From contig WOYX01000058.1 of NCBI GenBank assembly GCA_011620595.1, positions 40,053 to 104,052 on the forward strand: DNA of 64,000 nt, written 5' to 3'. The notes under the pieces were generated by a model that worked only from the letters and a program-made list of their open reading frames with translations, made no database searches and had not been told where the DNA came from. This stretch comes from Bacteroidales bacterium. GTDB taxonomy: Bacteria > Bacteroidota > Bacteroidia > Bacteroidales > VadinHA17. A program made the translations under genes and the position numbers. This document shows positions 25,469-34,065 of this stretch, one piece after another (the first letter of the stretch is position 1; each line of letters opens with the position of its first letter).

Positions 25469-26895
25469 ACCTTCAGCTTTTTCTCTATTTCAAGTATCTG
25501 ACTCCTGAAATGGCGGTCAGTGTCAATAAGGTTGTTGACGGTCTTGCAGGCATGCAGCACGGTGGCATGATCCTTTCCACCAATGGAGAAACCTATGCTT
25601 GCCAGTGATGCCTTGGTGAGACTCTTCGAGAAATACATTGAGACCTGCCTGGCCTGAACAATCTCCCTCTTGCGTGTCTTGCCCTGCATCAGATCAACGG
25701 GGATCTTGTAATACTCGCAGACAACCTTCTGTATGTAGTCAATGGTTATCTCCCTGCGCTGGGTGTTGACGAGCCTGTCAACCATCTGTCGCGCCAGCTC
25801 CAGCGTCACCTCCTTGCGGTTCAGAGTCGACTGGGCATAGAGCGATATAAGGCCTGACTCAAGCTCCCTGATGTTCGATGAGATGTTCTCTGCAAGGAAC
25901 TCAAAGATCTCATCGGGAAGCTCTATGCCGTCATTGTAGGCCTTCTTGCGAAGTATGGCCAGCCTGGTCTCGTAATCGGGCTTCTGCAGGTCAGCAAGCA
26001 AACCCCACTTGAAACGCGACAGCAGACGCTGCTCCATCCCCTGCAACTCTACCGGAGGCTTGTCACAGGTGAGTATCAACTGCTTGCCGGATTGATGCAG
26101 ATGGTTGAAAATGTGAAAGAATGTGTCTTGCGTTTTCTCCTTCCCGGCAAACTCATGAACGTCATCAATGATCAGCACGTCAATCATCTGGTAGAAATGG
26201 AGAAAATCATTCTTATTATTGTTTCTAATAGATTCAACAAACTGCGTCTGAAACTTGTTGGCGTTTACATACAACACCGTCTTGTCCGGAAACTTCTCCT
26301 TGACAAGTATACCTATGGCCTGTACAAGATGCGTCTTCCCGAGGCCGGAGTCACCGTAGATCATCAGCGGGTTGAAGGCTGTGCCTCCGGGATTGCTGCC
26401 AACAGCTATTCCTGCCGACCGGGCAAGACGGTTGCATTCACCTTCAATGAAATTCGCAAATGAGTAGTCGGAATTGAGCTGTGGGTCAAAGTGAAGCTTC
26501 TTGATGCCAGGTATTATAAAAGGATTCCGGATGGCAGGCTGGGTTGCCTCAAAGGGCACCTGCATGGGCTTGTTGTGCAGATCACTCTTGTTCCTTGAAG
26601 GATAACGCACGGTGTAGGGCTTCCCGTTGGCATACCCGGCATTCTCCATGATGATGTTGTACTCAAGCTTGGCTTCATTGCCTATCTCACGCCGCAATGT
26701 CTTGCGGAGAATGTCAATATACTGCTCTTCAAGATATTCATAAAAAAAAGGACTGGGCACCTGTATTGTCAGTATGTTCTTTTCGAGCCTGAGCGGAACG
26801 ATAGGCTCAAACCATGTCTTGAAACTGGCCGAAGGAATTATGTCACGAATAATCTCCAGACAATTGTTCCAAACCTCATCGTGTGACTTATTCAT
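25465..26895 (-). CDS. dnaA: Chromosomal replication initiator protein DnaA
   Basis: DnaA binds DnaA boxes at oriC, oligomerises with ATP and opens the duplex. The order is standard: N-terminal helicase-interaction domain (CLEIIRDIIP, SFKTWFEPIV), short linker, AAA+ domain with Walker A GDSGLGKTHL and Walker B VLIIDDVHEF, and C-terminal DNA-binding domain with GGKDHATVLHACKTV. 476 residues is normal. The downstream neighbour is galK with a four-base overlap; dnaN is not present. No convincing promoter box or DnaA-box cluster was found upstream. Confidence 0.97.
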   Translation of the reverse strand: MNKSHDEVWNNCLEIIRDIIPSASFKTWFEPIVPLRLEKNILTIQVPSPFFYEYLEEQYIDILRKTLRREIGNEAKLEYNIIMENAGYANGKPYTVRYPSRNKSDLHNKPMQVPFEATQPAIRNPFIIPGIKKLHFDPQLNSDYSFANFIEGECNRLARSAGIAVGSNPGGTAFNPLMIYGDSGLGKTHLVQAIGILVKEKFPDKTVLYVNANKFQTQFVESIRNNNKNDFLHFYQMIDVLIIDDVHEFAGKEKTQDTFFHIFNHLHQSGKQLILTCDKPPVELQGMEQRLLSRFKWGLLADLQKPDYETRLAILRKKAYNDGIELPDEIFEFLAENISSNIRELESGLISLYAQSTLNRKEVTLELARQMVDRLVNTQRREITIDYIQKVVCEYYKIPVDLMQGKTRKREIVQARQVSMYFSKSLTKASLASIGFSIGGKDHATVLHACKTVNNLIDTDRHFRSQILEIEKKLKV

Positions 26896-27219
26896 TAAAA
26901 TTGAAATTAAAAAAGATTTTTCCCTGTTTCAGGTGACGAAACCCGTGACAATATTTGTAAAAAAAAAGGGTAAAAAAAAATTTTTTTTCTCTTGACTTTT
27001 ACATTTATTCTTTATGGTAATGAACCTCAGGTCCTTGTAGTACGAAATAAAATTCAAAAAAAATAATATATTGATAATCAGTGCATTACAGGGAAGACAA
27101 TGTTTCCCAACTACTTAAAAGAAGCGGATATTTCTGTCTTTATATTTGCCCATAGACCATTTTCCGGAAATATTCATGTAACAGGATGATACAATATCGT
27201 TTAACACTTTTCGGACATT
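26896..27219. other. AT-rich intergenic stretch upstream of dnaA
   Basis: 324 bases without a gene, very AT-rich, with long A and T runs near 26960-26990 that may bend the DNA. I looked for an origin here: no cluster of sequences close to TTATCCACA was found, and no TAnnTTTG box faces dnaA. The untranslated leader of dnaA presumably lies here. An autoregulatory or origin role is possible but unsupported. Confidence 0.5.
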
Positions 27220-28161
27220 TCACTCGCTCTTTTTGCCAAAAAGGGAGAAATGAACATATTTGCCCGGATTGTTCCTCATATCCTGCAGTAAAAGATCGAG
27301 ACTGCTGAGAGTGTTGCTGAGATTCGTATAGAGTGAGTCATCCCTCATCAGCTTTCCTGCTGATCCCTCTCCCTGACTCAGGCCTTTAGCAAGCTCATCG
27401 AGGCTGACGAGTGACGACTTCAGCGAGGTGAGCGTTGATTCCAGGTCTGCCGATACAAAAGCCTCTGAGATCAGCTCCAGGTTCTTCATTGTAGAATCAA
27501 GGGAAGAGCTGTTTGCTGACATCATTGCCGTAAAGACCCTGAGATCTTCTATCGACGCCATGAGAGCATCCTTCTTGCTTTCCGTGATCTCCTCAAGTCT
27601 GGCAGTAAGGCCGTTAACATTTGAAACTGTCGACCTGATGCCGGCTGCAAACTCGGGAGTGAATATTGCATTGACCGATGAGATAACGGAATCAAGTTTA
27701 ACGATCATTTCCGCAAGGTTATCCTCCACAGGGGCCAGGGCCTCGCTGAGCCTCTCCGTGATCGGCGTCGCCACATAACCTTCAAGCGTATCGTGATTGA
27801 GACACATCTCGTTGCTTTGCCCCATGCGAAGTATGATCTTCATGCCTGCAATCAGGGTCGCTGTTGTAATCTCAGCCCTGGTGTCCGCAGGGACATTGAA
27901 ATGCTTGTCGACGGACATAGATACCAGTATCCGTCCGGAACCGTCGTTTATCAGTCTGATGTCCTGCACGACACCTGCCTGGTAGCCGTTTATCTCAACC
28001 GGATTCGACTCGGTCAGTCCTGCAATGTTGCCGTAGACGACATGATAGGTGTCTGTGCTTGTAAAGAGGGCAGTGCCCTTAAGGAAACTGAAAAGAAGTA
28101 TGAATGCAATAATGGTGACGAGCGCAACGGCCCCTACTTTAACCTCGTGTGATATCTTCAT
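27220..28161 (-). CDS. MlaD family (MCE domain) lipid-transport protein
   Basis: A 313-residue protein with a short cytoplasmic start, one membrane helix (about 10-30) and an MCE domain (GNIAGLTESNPVEINGYQAGVV, then the DTRAEITTATLIAGMKI block), followed by a helical tail with a predicted amphipathic/coiled region. MCE proteins form rings that carry phospholipids between inner and outer membranes. The permease and ATPase partners (MlaE, MlaF) are not in this window. It follows the amidase gene by four bases and is probably co-transcribed. Confidence 0.9.
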   Translation of the reverse strand: MKISHEVKVGAVALVTIIAFILLFSFLKGTALFTSTDTYHVVYGNIAGLTESNPVEINGYQAGVVQDIRLINDGSGRILVSMSVDKHFNVPADTRAEITTATLIAGMKIILRMGQSNEMCLNHDTLEGYVATPITERLSEALAPVEDNLAEMIVKLDSVISSVNAIFTPEFAAGIRSTVSNVNGLTARLEEITESKKDALMASIEDLRVFTAMMSANSSSLDSTMKNLELISEAFVSADLESTLTSLKSSLVSLDELAKGLSQGEGSAGKLMRDDSLYTNLSNTLSSLDLLLQDMRNNPGKYVHFSLFGKKSE

Positions 28162-28165
28162 TCTG

Positions 28166-29491
28166 TTAGTCTGTTTTTTTTGCCTGTATAGCCTCCCTGA
28201 GAGGCATTGTCCTGCCGTTCCTGACAGCTATGACAAATGCGTCGGGAAATCTTAATGAAAGGATCCTCCTGTACTTCAGGGCATCATTATAAACGGGGAA
28301 TTTGCCCGCAGCGTATTTTGTAAGCTCCCCTTCCTTAATCCTGGTTACCGTATCTATGTTCTCAAGCAGTCCGGGGCTCATCTCCCTGTCACCGGGCATG
28401 GCAGCTATCTGCACCATAAAGAATATGTCGTCAGCAGAGGAGGCCGCTGCTCCGCCTGAGGTGGCGACTGCAGTCGACGCTGGCTCTCCGGAAGACTTAT
28501 GCCCTGAAACATCCGCAGTTATACCTGCTGCCTTTGCTTCAACCCCGGCTTCAGTGGCCGATGCGGCCGGCAGATCACCCTTCAGGTCAGCCGCTGCCAC
28601 TCCCGAGGTCCCATCACTGAGGCTGCCACTGACAGCCGCCGGCTCTGCCACGGTGCGCGCAGAGTTATCTATCCTGATGCCTGAACGGCTATCAATCGAC
28701 TGCTTGTAGTCCCTGAATGCCCTGAAAATAGCAGAGGCGAGGTAATCCTGACCCTGTTCTGACATAAGAAACTTCTCCTCCTCAGCATTGCTGACATACC
28801 CTAATTCAACCAATACTGAGGGCATGGTGGTCCGCCACAAAACCAGGAATCCGGCCTGTCTTACCCCCCTGTCCTTCCTGCCTACTCTATCCCTGAACTG
28901 TTGCTGTAGCAGAGAAGCAAACTCAGTGCTCTGTTTCAGATAGGTATTTTGCATCAGCGAGAAGATTATGAAAGACTCTGCCGAGTTGGGGTCATAACCT
29001 TCGTACTTGGTCTCATAATTTTCCTCCAAAGTGATTACGGAGTTCTCCTTCATGGCAACACGGAGGTTTGCTTCGTCCATGGTCTGTCCCAGAACATATG
29101 TTTCGGAGCCGGCTACCCGTTTGTCGGACCACCAGTTTGAATGTATCGAAATGAATATATCTGCCTTATGCCTGTTTGCCACATCTGCTCTCTCATCAAG
29201 ACCCGGGTAGGTGTCCTTATCGCGGGTATAAATAACCTTCACATCCTTAAGATATTCACTTATATATTTTCCCGTTTTGAGTGCTACTGCAAGATTAATG
29301 TCCTTCTCCTTTGCCTTTGCTCCGTGGGTGCCCGGATCCCTTCCGCCGTGTCCCGGGTCTATTACAACCACCCATTCTTTTTTCTCCGGTACCGGCTGTG
29401 ACCATCCGGTTAGTGGCATGGTAATTGAAGCCAACAGCAGGAGACATATCAGAATATCTTTTAACCCTCTTATTTTGGTAATATGCCGCAT
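28166..29491 (-). CDS. N-acetylmuramoyl-L-alanine amidase (AmiC type)
   Basis: A zinc amidase that cuts the bond between MurNAc and the stem peptide. Amidase_3 motifs are clear: VVVIDPGHGGRDPGT (zinc His), the Glu in NLAV..GKYI region, FISIHSNWW (zinc His) and VLVELGYVSNAEEE (catalytic Glu). After about residue 270 comes an Ala/Ser/Thr-rich linker, then a C-terminal SPOR-like region (FMVQIAAMPGD...). Start at 29491 gives a good signal peptide (ILICLLLLASIT); upstream in-frame ATG 29530 or TTG 29548 would give a long n-region. A TATTTTTG box lies at 29554-29561. Confidence 0.88.
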   Translation of the reverse strand: MRHITKIRGLKDILICLLLLASITMPLTGWSQPVPEKKEWVVVIDPGHGGRDPGTHGAKAKEKDINLAVALKTGKYISEYLKDVKVIYTRDKDTYPGLDERADVANRHKADIFISIHSNWWSDKRVAGSETYVLGQTMDEANLRVAMKENSVITLEENYETKYEGYDPNSAESFIIFSLMQNTYLKQSTEFASLLQQQFRDRVGRKDRGVRQAGFLVLWRTTMPSVLVELGYVSNAEEEKFLMSEQGQDYLASAIFRAFRDYKQSIDSRSGIRIDNSARTVAEPAAVSGSLSDGTSGVAAADLKGDLPAASATEAGVEAKAAGITADVSGHKSSGEPASTAVATSGGAAASSADDIFFMVQIAAMPGDREMSPGLLENIDTVTRIKEGELTKYAAGKFPVYNDALKYRRILSLRFPDAFVIAVRNGRTMPLREAIQAKKTD

Positions 29492-29512
29492 TACAGCCTT
29501 GAGAATTTTAAT

Positions 29513-29520
29513 TAGTTTTG
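29513..29520 (+). promoter_or_regulatory. -7 box (TAGTTTTG) of lptD
   Basis: Exact TAnnTTTG match eight bases before the first plausible lptD ATG (29529), giving a very short leader. It lies within the leader of the opposing amidase transcript. Confidence 0.55.
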
Positions 29521-29528
29521 TCGCTGGC

Positions 29529-32384
29529 ATGTCAGAGATGCACAACAACTACGCAAAAATAGCATTTAACTTGCATTTTCACGCATCCGGATTGTTTGTG
29601 GCAATTTTCATGCCGCTTCTCTTCTCCACGGCACTCAGTGCCCAGGACCCGGTGAGGGCCGGCGTCAGGGAGGTTCAGTTGCCGGACACGCTCACCGCTG
29701 TAACGCCGGATACGCTCCCGGCGGTCATTTTGGACACCCTCCCCGGTGCCAAACCTGACTCCGTTCCGTTTCCCACACTTGAGATGCTTAACGACCGCAA
29801 TGAAGAACCTGATTCCCTCTACGCGGGAGTTTATCTATCTCTACCCGATACTGCAGGTGCAAAACTACCTCTGGTAATATCTCCTGATGCCGTCGAAGAA
29901 ACAATAGTCTACACTGCTGACGGCTATATGAAAACAGATCTGAGAACCAAGAAGGTAAGCCTGGTGGAGAATGCAAGAGTTACTTATGGTACCATAGAAT
30001 TGACCGCTGACTCCATCGTGCTGGACATGGAGACAGGGTCTGTATATGCTACCGGAAGAATCGATTCCACGGGACAGATGGTTGGCAAGCCGGTATTCAA
30101 GGACAAGTCGGAAGAGTTTGAGTCCAGGGAGCTTACCTACAACTTCAAATCACAGAAGGGTGTTATCAGGAATGTCACCACGGAGCAGGAGGGAGGTTTT
30201 CTGCAAAGCCTCAAGACAAAGAGGCATGAAGACGGCACCCTTCACGTAAGCAGGAGCAAGTTCACCACCTGCGACGCCGAGGAGCCCCACTTTTATCTCT
30301 CACTGCCCAAAGCCAAGGTCTATCCTGGTGAAAAGATCGTTTCCGGTCCCGCCTATATGGTCGTTGCTGACATCCCCCTGCCGCTGATCCTGCCCTTTGG
30401 ATTCTTCCCGATACAGAAGAAAAGGGCTTCGGGAATCATTATGCCCAGGTACGGTCAGGAGGCACGCAGGGGCTATCACCTCTCCAACGGCGGTTACTAT
30501 TTTGCCCTGAACGACTACTTCGACCTGAAGCTTACGGGCACCGTTTACACCAACGGCACATGGCTGGCGGATGCAGCCACCACATACCGGCTGAGATACA
30601 AGTTTTCAGGCTCCTTCGGGTTCAGCTATGCCAACAACGTCACCAGTTACAAGGGCATGCCCGACTATGGCAAGAGCTCCAACTACCGCATCAGCTGGTC
30701 ACATTCTCAGGATGCCAAGGCCAGTCCCGGTTCACGCTTCTCGGCAAGCGTCAACATGAGCTCCAGCGGTTATGACAAGGACAACAGCTATGATGTGACA
30801 GACCACGTTACGACCACCAGGCAGTCAAGTGTAAGTTATTCGCGTACATGGGCAGGTACACCATTCAGTTTTGCCACCAGCCTTAACCAGTCGCAAAACG
30901 TGCAGAACAAGACTATGATGCTGAACCTTCCCAAAGCCAGCCTGACCGTTGCCCGGATTTATCCCCTGAAGCCAAAAAAACCACCTGTCAAACAGCGCTG
31001 GTACCACGACCTGACGACGCAGTACACTGCCTCACTTGACAACAAGATCGACACCTATGACAGCCTCTTTTTTACCAGTGCAATGTGGAGGGGGATGAAG
31101 AACGGATTCAAGCATGAGATTCCGCTAAGCCTCCAGATAAGGCCCTTCAACAATTTCTCGATCTCACCCTCGCTCCGCTATTCCGGTGTGCTTTATACAC
31201 AGAAGATTGAAAAGCGATGGGTGCCCGATTTCTATGACGAGTCCCGCAACAAGATCGTGCCCTCCGTCGTCAATGATACGGTCAGGGGCCTTACATACGG
31301 ACATGCCCTTGTACCTGCAATAAGCGCCTCCTTCAATCCTCAGCTCTACGGAACATTCCAGTTTACCGGTAAAGGATCGAGGATAGAAACCATCAGGCAT
31401 GTGATGAAGCCTTCGGTGGGATTCTCCTATTCCCCGGAGACCGACAGGCTGTCAAGTGACATGTACAGGACCGTTCAGTATGACACCCTCGGCAATACAC
31501 GGGAATACTCAATCTATGAGGGAGGTCTGTTCGGAACACCCTCGTCGGGACGGCGCTCGGGCTCGGTCACATTCAGCCTTACCAACCTTGTTGAGGCCAA
31601 GGTATATGCCAGGAATGACACCACAGGCAAGCCCAAAAAAATCAAGCTGATAGAGAGCCTCTCACTGAATACCTCATATAATATCTTTGCAGACTCTCTG
31701 CACTGGTCACCGGTGAGCTTGTCGTTCCGTACAACCCTTGCACAGAACATCAACATCCAGGCAAGCAGCAGTTTCAATCTCTACGGCATCAATGAACAGG
31801 GCGGTGCAGTGAAGGAGTTTGCCATTGTCCAGGGTCATGGGCTGGCAAGGATGACAAGCCTCAACATGAGTGTCGACTTCGACCTGGGACGCCTGCTCAG
31901 GGGTAATGAGAGCGGCAGGCAGCAGACCTCTGCAACCGGAAGCTCTCAGGGAATGGGCAGAGCTCAGGGAAGCATGCAGCCGGAAGAAACGGGATCGCAG
32001 AGCAGCCTGCCGCTGGCAGGCAGCAGCTATGATGAGTACGGGTACGTGAAGTTCGATGTGCCGTGGTCGCTCAGGATGGCATACAACTTCAGCTACAGCA
32101 AGCCGGGACTACGCACCAATATCTCACAGACCTTTACCATGTCAGGCGATCTGAGGCTTACCCCGAAGATGGCCGTCACATACAATACCGGGTTCGACTT
32201 CAAGCAGAAGGAGATAACCATGACCAGGGTCGGAATATCACGCGACCTGCACTGCTGGGAGATGAGTTTCTCATGGATACCCACGGGCTACATGAAAAGC
32301 TGGAACTTCACCATCAGGGCTAAAGCAAGCATGCTTCAGGATCTCAAGTACGAAAGACGCAAGGACTACCATGAGAATTACTAA
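29529..32384 (+). CDS. lptD: LPS-assembly outer-membrane protein LptD
   Basis: LptD is the outer-membrane barrel that inserts lipopolysaccharide into the outer leaflet. The start is ATG 29529 or 29538, both giving a signal peptide that ends at TALSAQ; the long frame upstream from 29277 is antisense to the amidase gene and lacks protein character. An N-terminal OstA/LptA-like jellyroll follows (ENARVTYGTIELTADSIVLDMETG, GRIDSTGQMVGKPVFKDKSEEF). The remaining ~700 residues show alternating aromatic strands of a large barrel and end in a short basic tail. 951 residues fits the phylum's form. A Gly/Ser/Gln-rich insert is at about residues 790-840. Confidence 0.9.
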   Translation: MSEMHNNYAKIAFNLHFHASGLFVAIFMPLLFSTALSAQDPVRAGVREVQLPDTLTAVTPDTLPAVILDTLPGAKPDSVPFPTLEMLNDRNEEPDSLYAGVYLSLPDTAGAKLPLVISPDAVEETIVYTADGYMKTDLRTKKVSLVENARVTYGTIELTADSIVLDMETGSVYATGRIDSTGQMVGKPVFKDKSEEFESRELTYNFKSQKGVIRNVTTEQEGGFLQSLKTKRHEDGTLHVSRSKFTTCDAEEPHFYLSLPKAKVYPGEKIVSGPAYMVVADIPLPLILPFGFFPIQKKRASGIIMPRYGQEARRGYHLSNGGYYFALNDYFDLKLTGTVYTNGTWLADAATTYRLRYKFSGSFGFSYANNVTSYKGMPDYGKSSNYRISWSHSQDAKASPGSRFSASVNMSSSGYDKDNSYDVTDHVTTTRQSSVSYSRTWAGTPFSFATSLNQSQNVQNKTMMLNLPKASLTVARIYPLKPKKPPVKQRWYHDLTTQYTASLDNKIDTYDSLFFTSAMWRGMKNGFKHEIPLSLQIRPFNNFSISPSLRYSGVLYTQKIEKRWVPDFYDESRNKIVPSVVNDTVRGLTYGHALVPAISASFNPQLYGTFQFTGKGSRIETIRHVMKPSVGFSYSPETDRLSSDMYRTVQYDTLGNTREYSIYEGGLFGTPSSGRRSGSVTFSLTNLVEAKVYARNDTTGKPKKIKLIESLSLNTSYNIFADSLHWSPVSLSFRTTLAQNINIQASSSFNLYGINEQGGAVKEFAIVQGHGLARMTSLNMSVDFDLGRLLRGNESGRQQTSATGSSQGMGRAQGSMQPEETGSQSSLPLAGSSYDEYGYVKFDVPWSLRMAYNFSYSKPGLRTNISQTFTMSGDLRLTPKMAVTYNTGFDFKQKEITMTRVGISRDLHCWEMSFSWIPTGYMKSWNFTIRAKASMLQDLKYERRKDYHENY
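29554..29561 (-). promoter_or_regulatory. -7 box (TATTTTTG) of amidase-mlaD
   Basis: Reverse complement TATTTTTG is an exact TAnnTTTG match. It lies inside the lptD coding start, so transcription toward the amidase would begin near 29548 and overlap the lptD leader. Confidence 0.5.
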
Positions 32385-32403
32385 TGAAATAAAGCGATCA
32401 GAA

Positions 32404-32781
32404 ATGAAGAGAATTATCAGCACAACGGCTGCCCCCGGTGCCATAGGCCCTTACAGCCAGGCCGTGGAGGCCAACGGTACACTGTACATATCCGGACAGG
32501 TGGCAATTGACCCGGCAACGGGCAAGATGGTTGATGGAGGCATCACCGAACAGACTACCAGGGTATTGAACAACATAAAGGCCATACTGCTGGCGGCGGG
32601 ATATACTCTTGACAACGTGGTGAAGTCGACCTGTCTTCTCTCAGATATGTCGGACTTCAAGGCAATGAATGAGGTATACGCACAGTTCTATACCTCTGAC
32701 CAACCGGCAAGGGCAGCCTTCGCCGTCAAAGGTCTGCCCCTTGGTGCACTCATTGAGATTGAGACGATAGCGGTCAGATAA
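32404..32781 (+). CDS. ridA: RidA family enamine/imine deaminase
   Basis: RidA hydrolyses reactive enamine/imine intermediates, such as 2-aminoacrylate released by PLP enzymes. The 125-residue form from ATG 32404 (MKRIISTTAAPGAIGPYSQAV) matches the family length; an in-frame ATG at 32371 would overlap lptD. Motifs: GPYSQAV, LYISGQ, the Arg in DQPARAAFAV and the C-terminal IEIETIAV. It lies 19 bases after lptD and shares no visible promoter of its own. Confidence 0.95.
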   Translation: MKRIISTTAAPGAIGPYSQAVEANGTLYISGQVAIDPATGKMVDGGITEQTTRVLNNIKAILLAAGYTLDNVVKSTCLLSDMSDFKAMNEVYAQFYTSDQPARAAFAVKGLPLGALIEIETIAVR

Positions 32782-32790
32782 TAAAAACAG

Positions 32791-32816
32791 AGAGGCGGGT
32801 CTCCGGACCCGCCTCT
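32791..32816 (-). terminator. Terminator of the rpsF-rpsR-rplI operon
   Basis: AGAGGCGGGTC (32791-32801) pairs with GACCCGCCTCT (32806-32816). On the minus strand the hairpin is followed by CTGTTTTTATTATC, a U-rich tail, so it ends the ribosomal transcript; it may also stop ridA transcripts less efficiently. Confidence 0.85.
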
Positions 32817-32846
32817 GCCATATTCTCATTTGAGTCTTTCAAACGC

Positions 32847-33293
32847 CTACTCGGCAATGACTTCAAAATCGATGTCTACCCTGACATCACGGTGCAGCTT
32901 GATTACAGCCTTGTAATTGCCAATCTCCTTGATAGCCTCCTCGCCCAGGATAATATTCTTGCGGTCTATATCAAAACCCTTCTCCCTGAGCGCTTCAGCC
33001 AGCTGAATGGTGTTTACAGATCCGAATATCTTCCCTGCTGAGCTCACCTTGGCTCCCAAAACCAGTCTTACCTCGGCAAGCTTGCCGGCCAGCACCTCAG
33101 CTTCTTTCTTTATCTTCTCCTCCTTATGGGCCCTCTGCTTCAGATTCTCATTGTGGATCTTCACGGCAGAGTCCGTTGCCTGAACGGCATAACCTTTTGG
33201 AATCAGGTAGTTTCTTGCATACCCGGTCTTTACGGTTACGATATCGTTCTTCTGACCGAGCTTATCCATATCCTGTGTAAGAATTATCTTCAT
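32847..33293 (-). CDS. rplI: 50S ribosomal protein L9
   Basis: L9 binds 23S rRNA near the L1 stalk and affects frame maintenance. The N-terminal MKIILTQDMDKLGQKNDIV and GYARNYLIPKGYAV are the family signature; a helix links to the C-terminal domain (KIFGSVNTIQLAEAL). 148 residues is normal. Last gene of the rpsF-rpsR-rplI operon, followed by a terminator. Confidence 0.98.
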   Translation of the reverse strand: MKIILTQDMDKLGQKNDIVTVKTGYARNYLIPKGYAVQATDSAVKIHNENLKQRAHKEEKIKKEAEVLAGKLAEVRLVLGAKVSSAGKIFGSVNTIQLAEALREKGFDIDRKNIILGEEAIKEIGNYKAVIKLHRDVRVDIDFEVIAE

Positions 33294-33306
33294 CTCTCTT
33301 CCTCCT

Positions 33307-33576
33307 TTACTTTAACAGGTCAGCAACATAAGGCAGCAGGGCAAGATGCCGTGCACGCTTAATGGCAGTGGCCACTCTCCGCTGATACTTCAGCGACGTA
33401 CCGGTGATACGGCGGGGAAGGATCTTACCCTGTTCATTGAGAAATTTCTTTAGGAACTCGGGGTCCTTATAGTCAATGTACTTGATCTTGTTCTTCCTGA
33501 ACCTGCAGTATTTCTTCTTCTTGATCTCTACTGTAGGCGGTGTCAGGTACCTGATCTCTGAATTGTTCTGTGCCAT
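33307..33576 (-). CDS. rpsR: 30S ribosomal protein S18
   Basis: S18 pairs with S6 on the 30S platform. Signatures are [17 protein letters not shown] and [20 protein letters not shown]; 89 residues is typical. Sits two bases after rpsF and 13 before rplI in the usual order. Confidence 0.98.
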   Translation of the reverse strand: MAQNNSEIRYLTPPTVEIKKKKYCRFRKNKIKYIDYKDPEFLKKFLNEQGKILPRRITGTSLKYQRRVATAIKRARHLALLPYVADLLK

Positions 33577-33578
33577 CT

Positions 33579-33932
33579 CTATTCCTCCGTAACTTTTTCG
33601 CTTTCCTTCATTCTTCTCTTCTTCTCGGCATACTCAATGGCATGCTTGTCCATACGGAATGTCAGGAACCGGATGATCCTCTCATCCCTCCTGTACTGCA
33701 CTTCTAATTTCTCTATCAACTCACCGGGCCCACGAAACTCGATCAGATAATAAAAACCTGTCGACTTCTTCTGAATGGGATAGGCGAGCTTCTTAAGACC
33801 CCAGTTCTCTTCATGAACGATCTCACCCTCATTGTCGGTGATGATCTTCTTGAATTTCTGAACCGCTTCCTTCATCTGATTCTCAGACAAAACGGGAGTT
33901 GCAATGAAAACGGTTTCGTACTGATTCAACAT
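33579..33932 (-). CDS. rpsF: 30S ribosomal protein S6
   Basis: S6 forms a heterodimer with S18 on the 30S platform. Family features are [16 protein letters not shown] at the start, [21 protein letters not shown] in the middle and [16 protein letters not shown]-type C-terminus. 117 residues is normal. First gene of its operon, with a promoter box 39 bases upstream. Confidence 0.97.
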   Translation of the reverse strand: MLNQYETVFIATPVLSENQMKEAVQKFKKIITDNEGEIVHEENWGLKKLAYPIQKKSTGFYYLIEFRGPGELIEKLEVQYRRDERIIRFLTFRMDKHAIEYAEKKRRMKESEKVTEE

Positions 33933-33971
33933 CTCTTTTTTGGTTTATAATGGTGTTAATAAATTGGGATG

Positions 33972-33979
33972 CAAAAGTA
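33972..33979 (-). promoter_or_regulatory. -7 box (TACTTTTG) of rpsF operon
   Basis: Reverse complement TACTTTTG is an exact TAnnTTTG match, giving a leader of roughly 35 bases. Confidence 0.65.
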
Positions 33980-34022
33980 AGACAATAAATCTTAAAAAAA
34001 AATAATCCCGCAACTATTTGCT

Positions 34023-34030
34023 TATATTTG
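34023..34030 (+). promoter_or_regulatory. -7 box (TATATTTG) of dnaX
   Basis: Exact TAnnTTTG match. It lies inside the longer TTG-initiated frame from 34018 and so supports a dnaX start at 34057 or 34066. Confidence 0.6.
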
Positions 34031-34065
34031 TGACTGATAAACCAGACAGACTGCTGATGCCCGCT

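Noticed and set aside
26896-27219. Replication origin next to dnaA
   Set aside because: The region is AT-rich but no group of DnaA boxes could be found; strand-skew over the whole chromosome would be needed to decide.
29277-29528. N-terminal extension of LptD by 84 residues
   Set aside because: It is antisense to the amidase coding region, precedes the promoter box, and the true signal peptide begins at 29529 or 29538.
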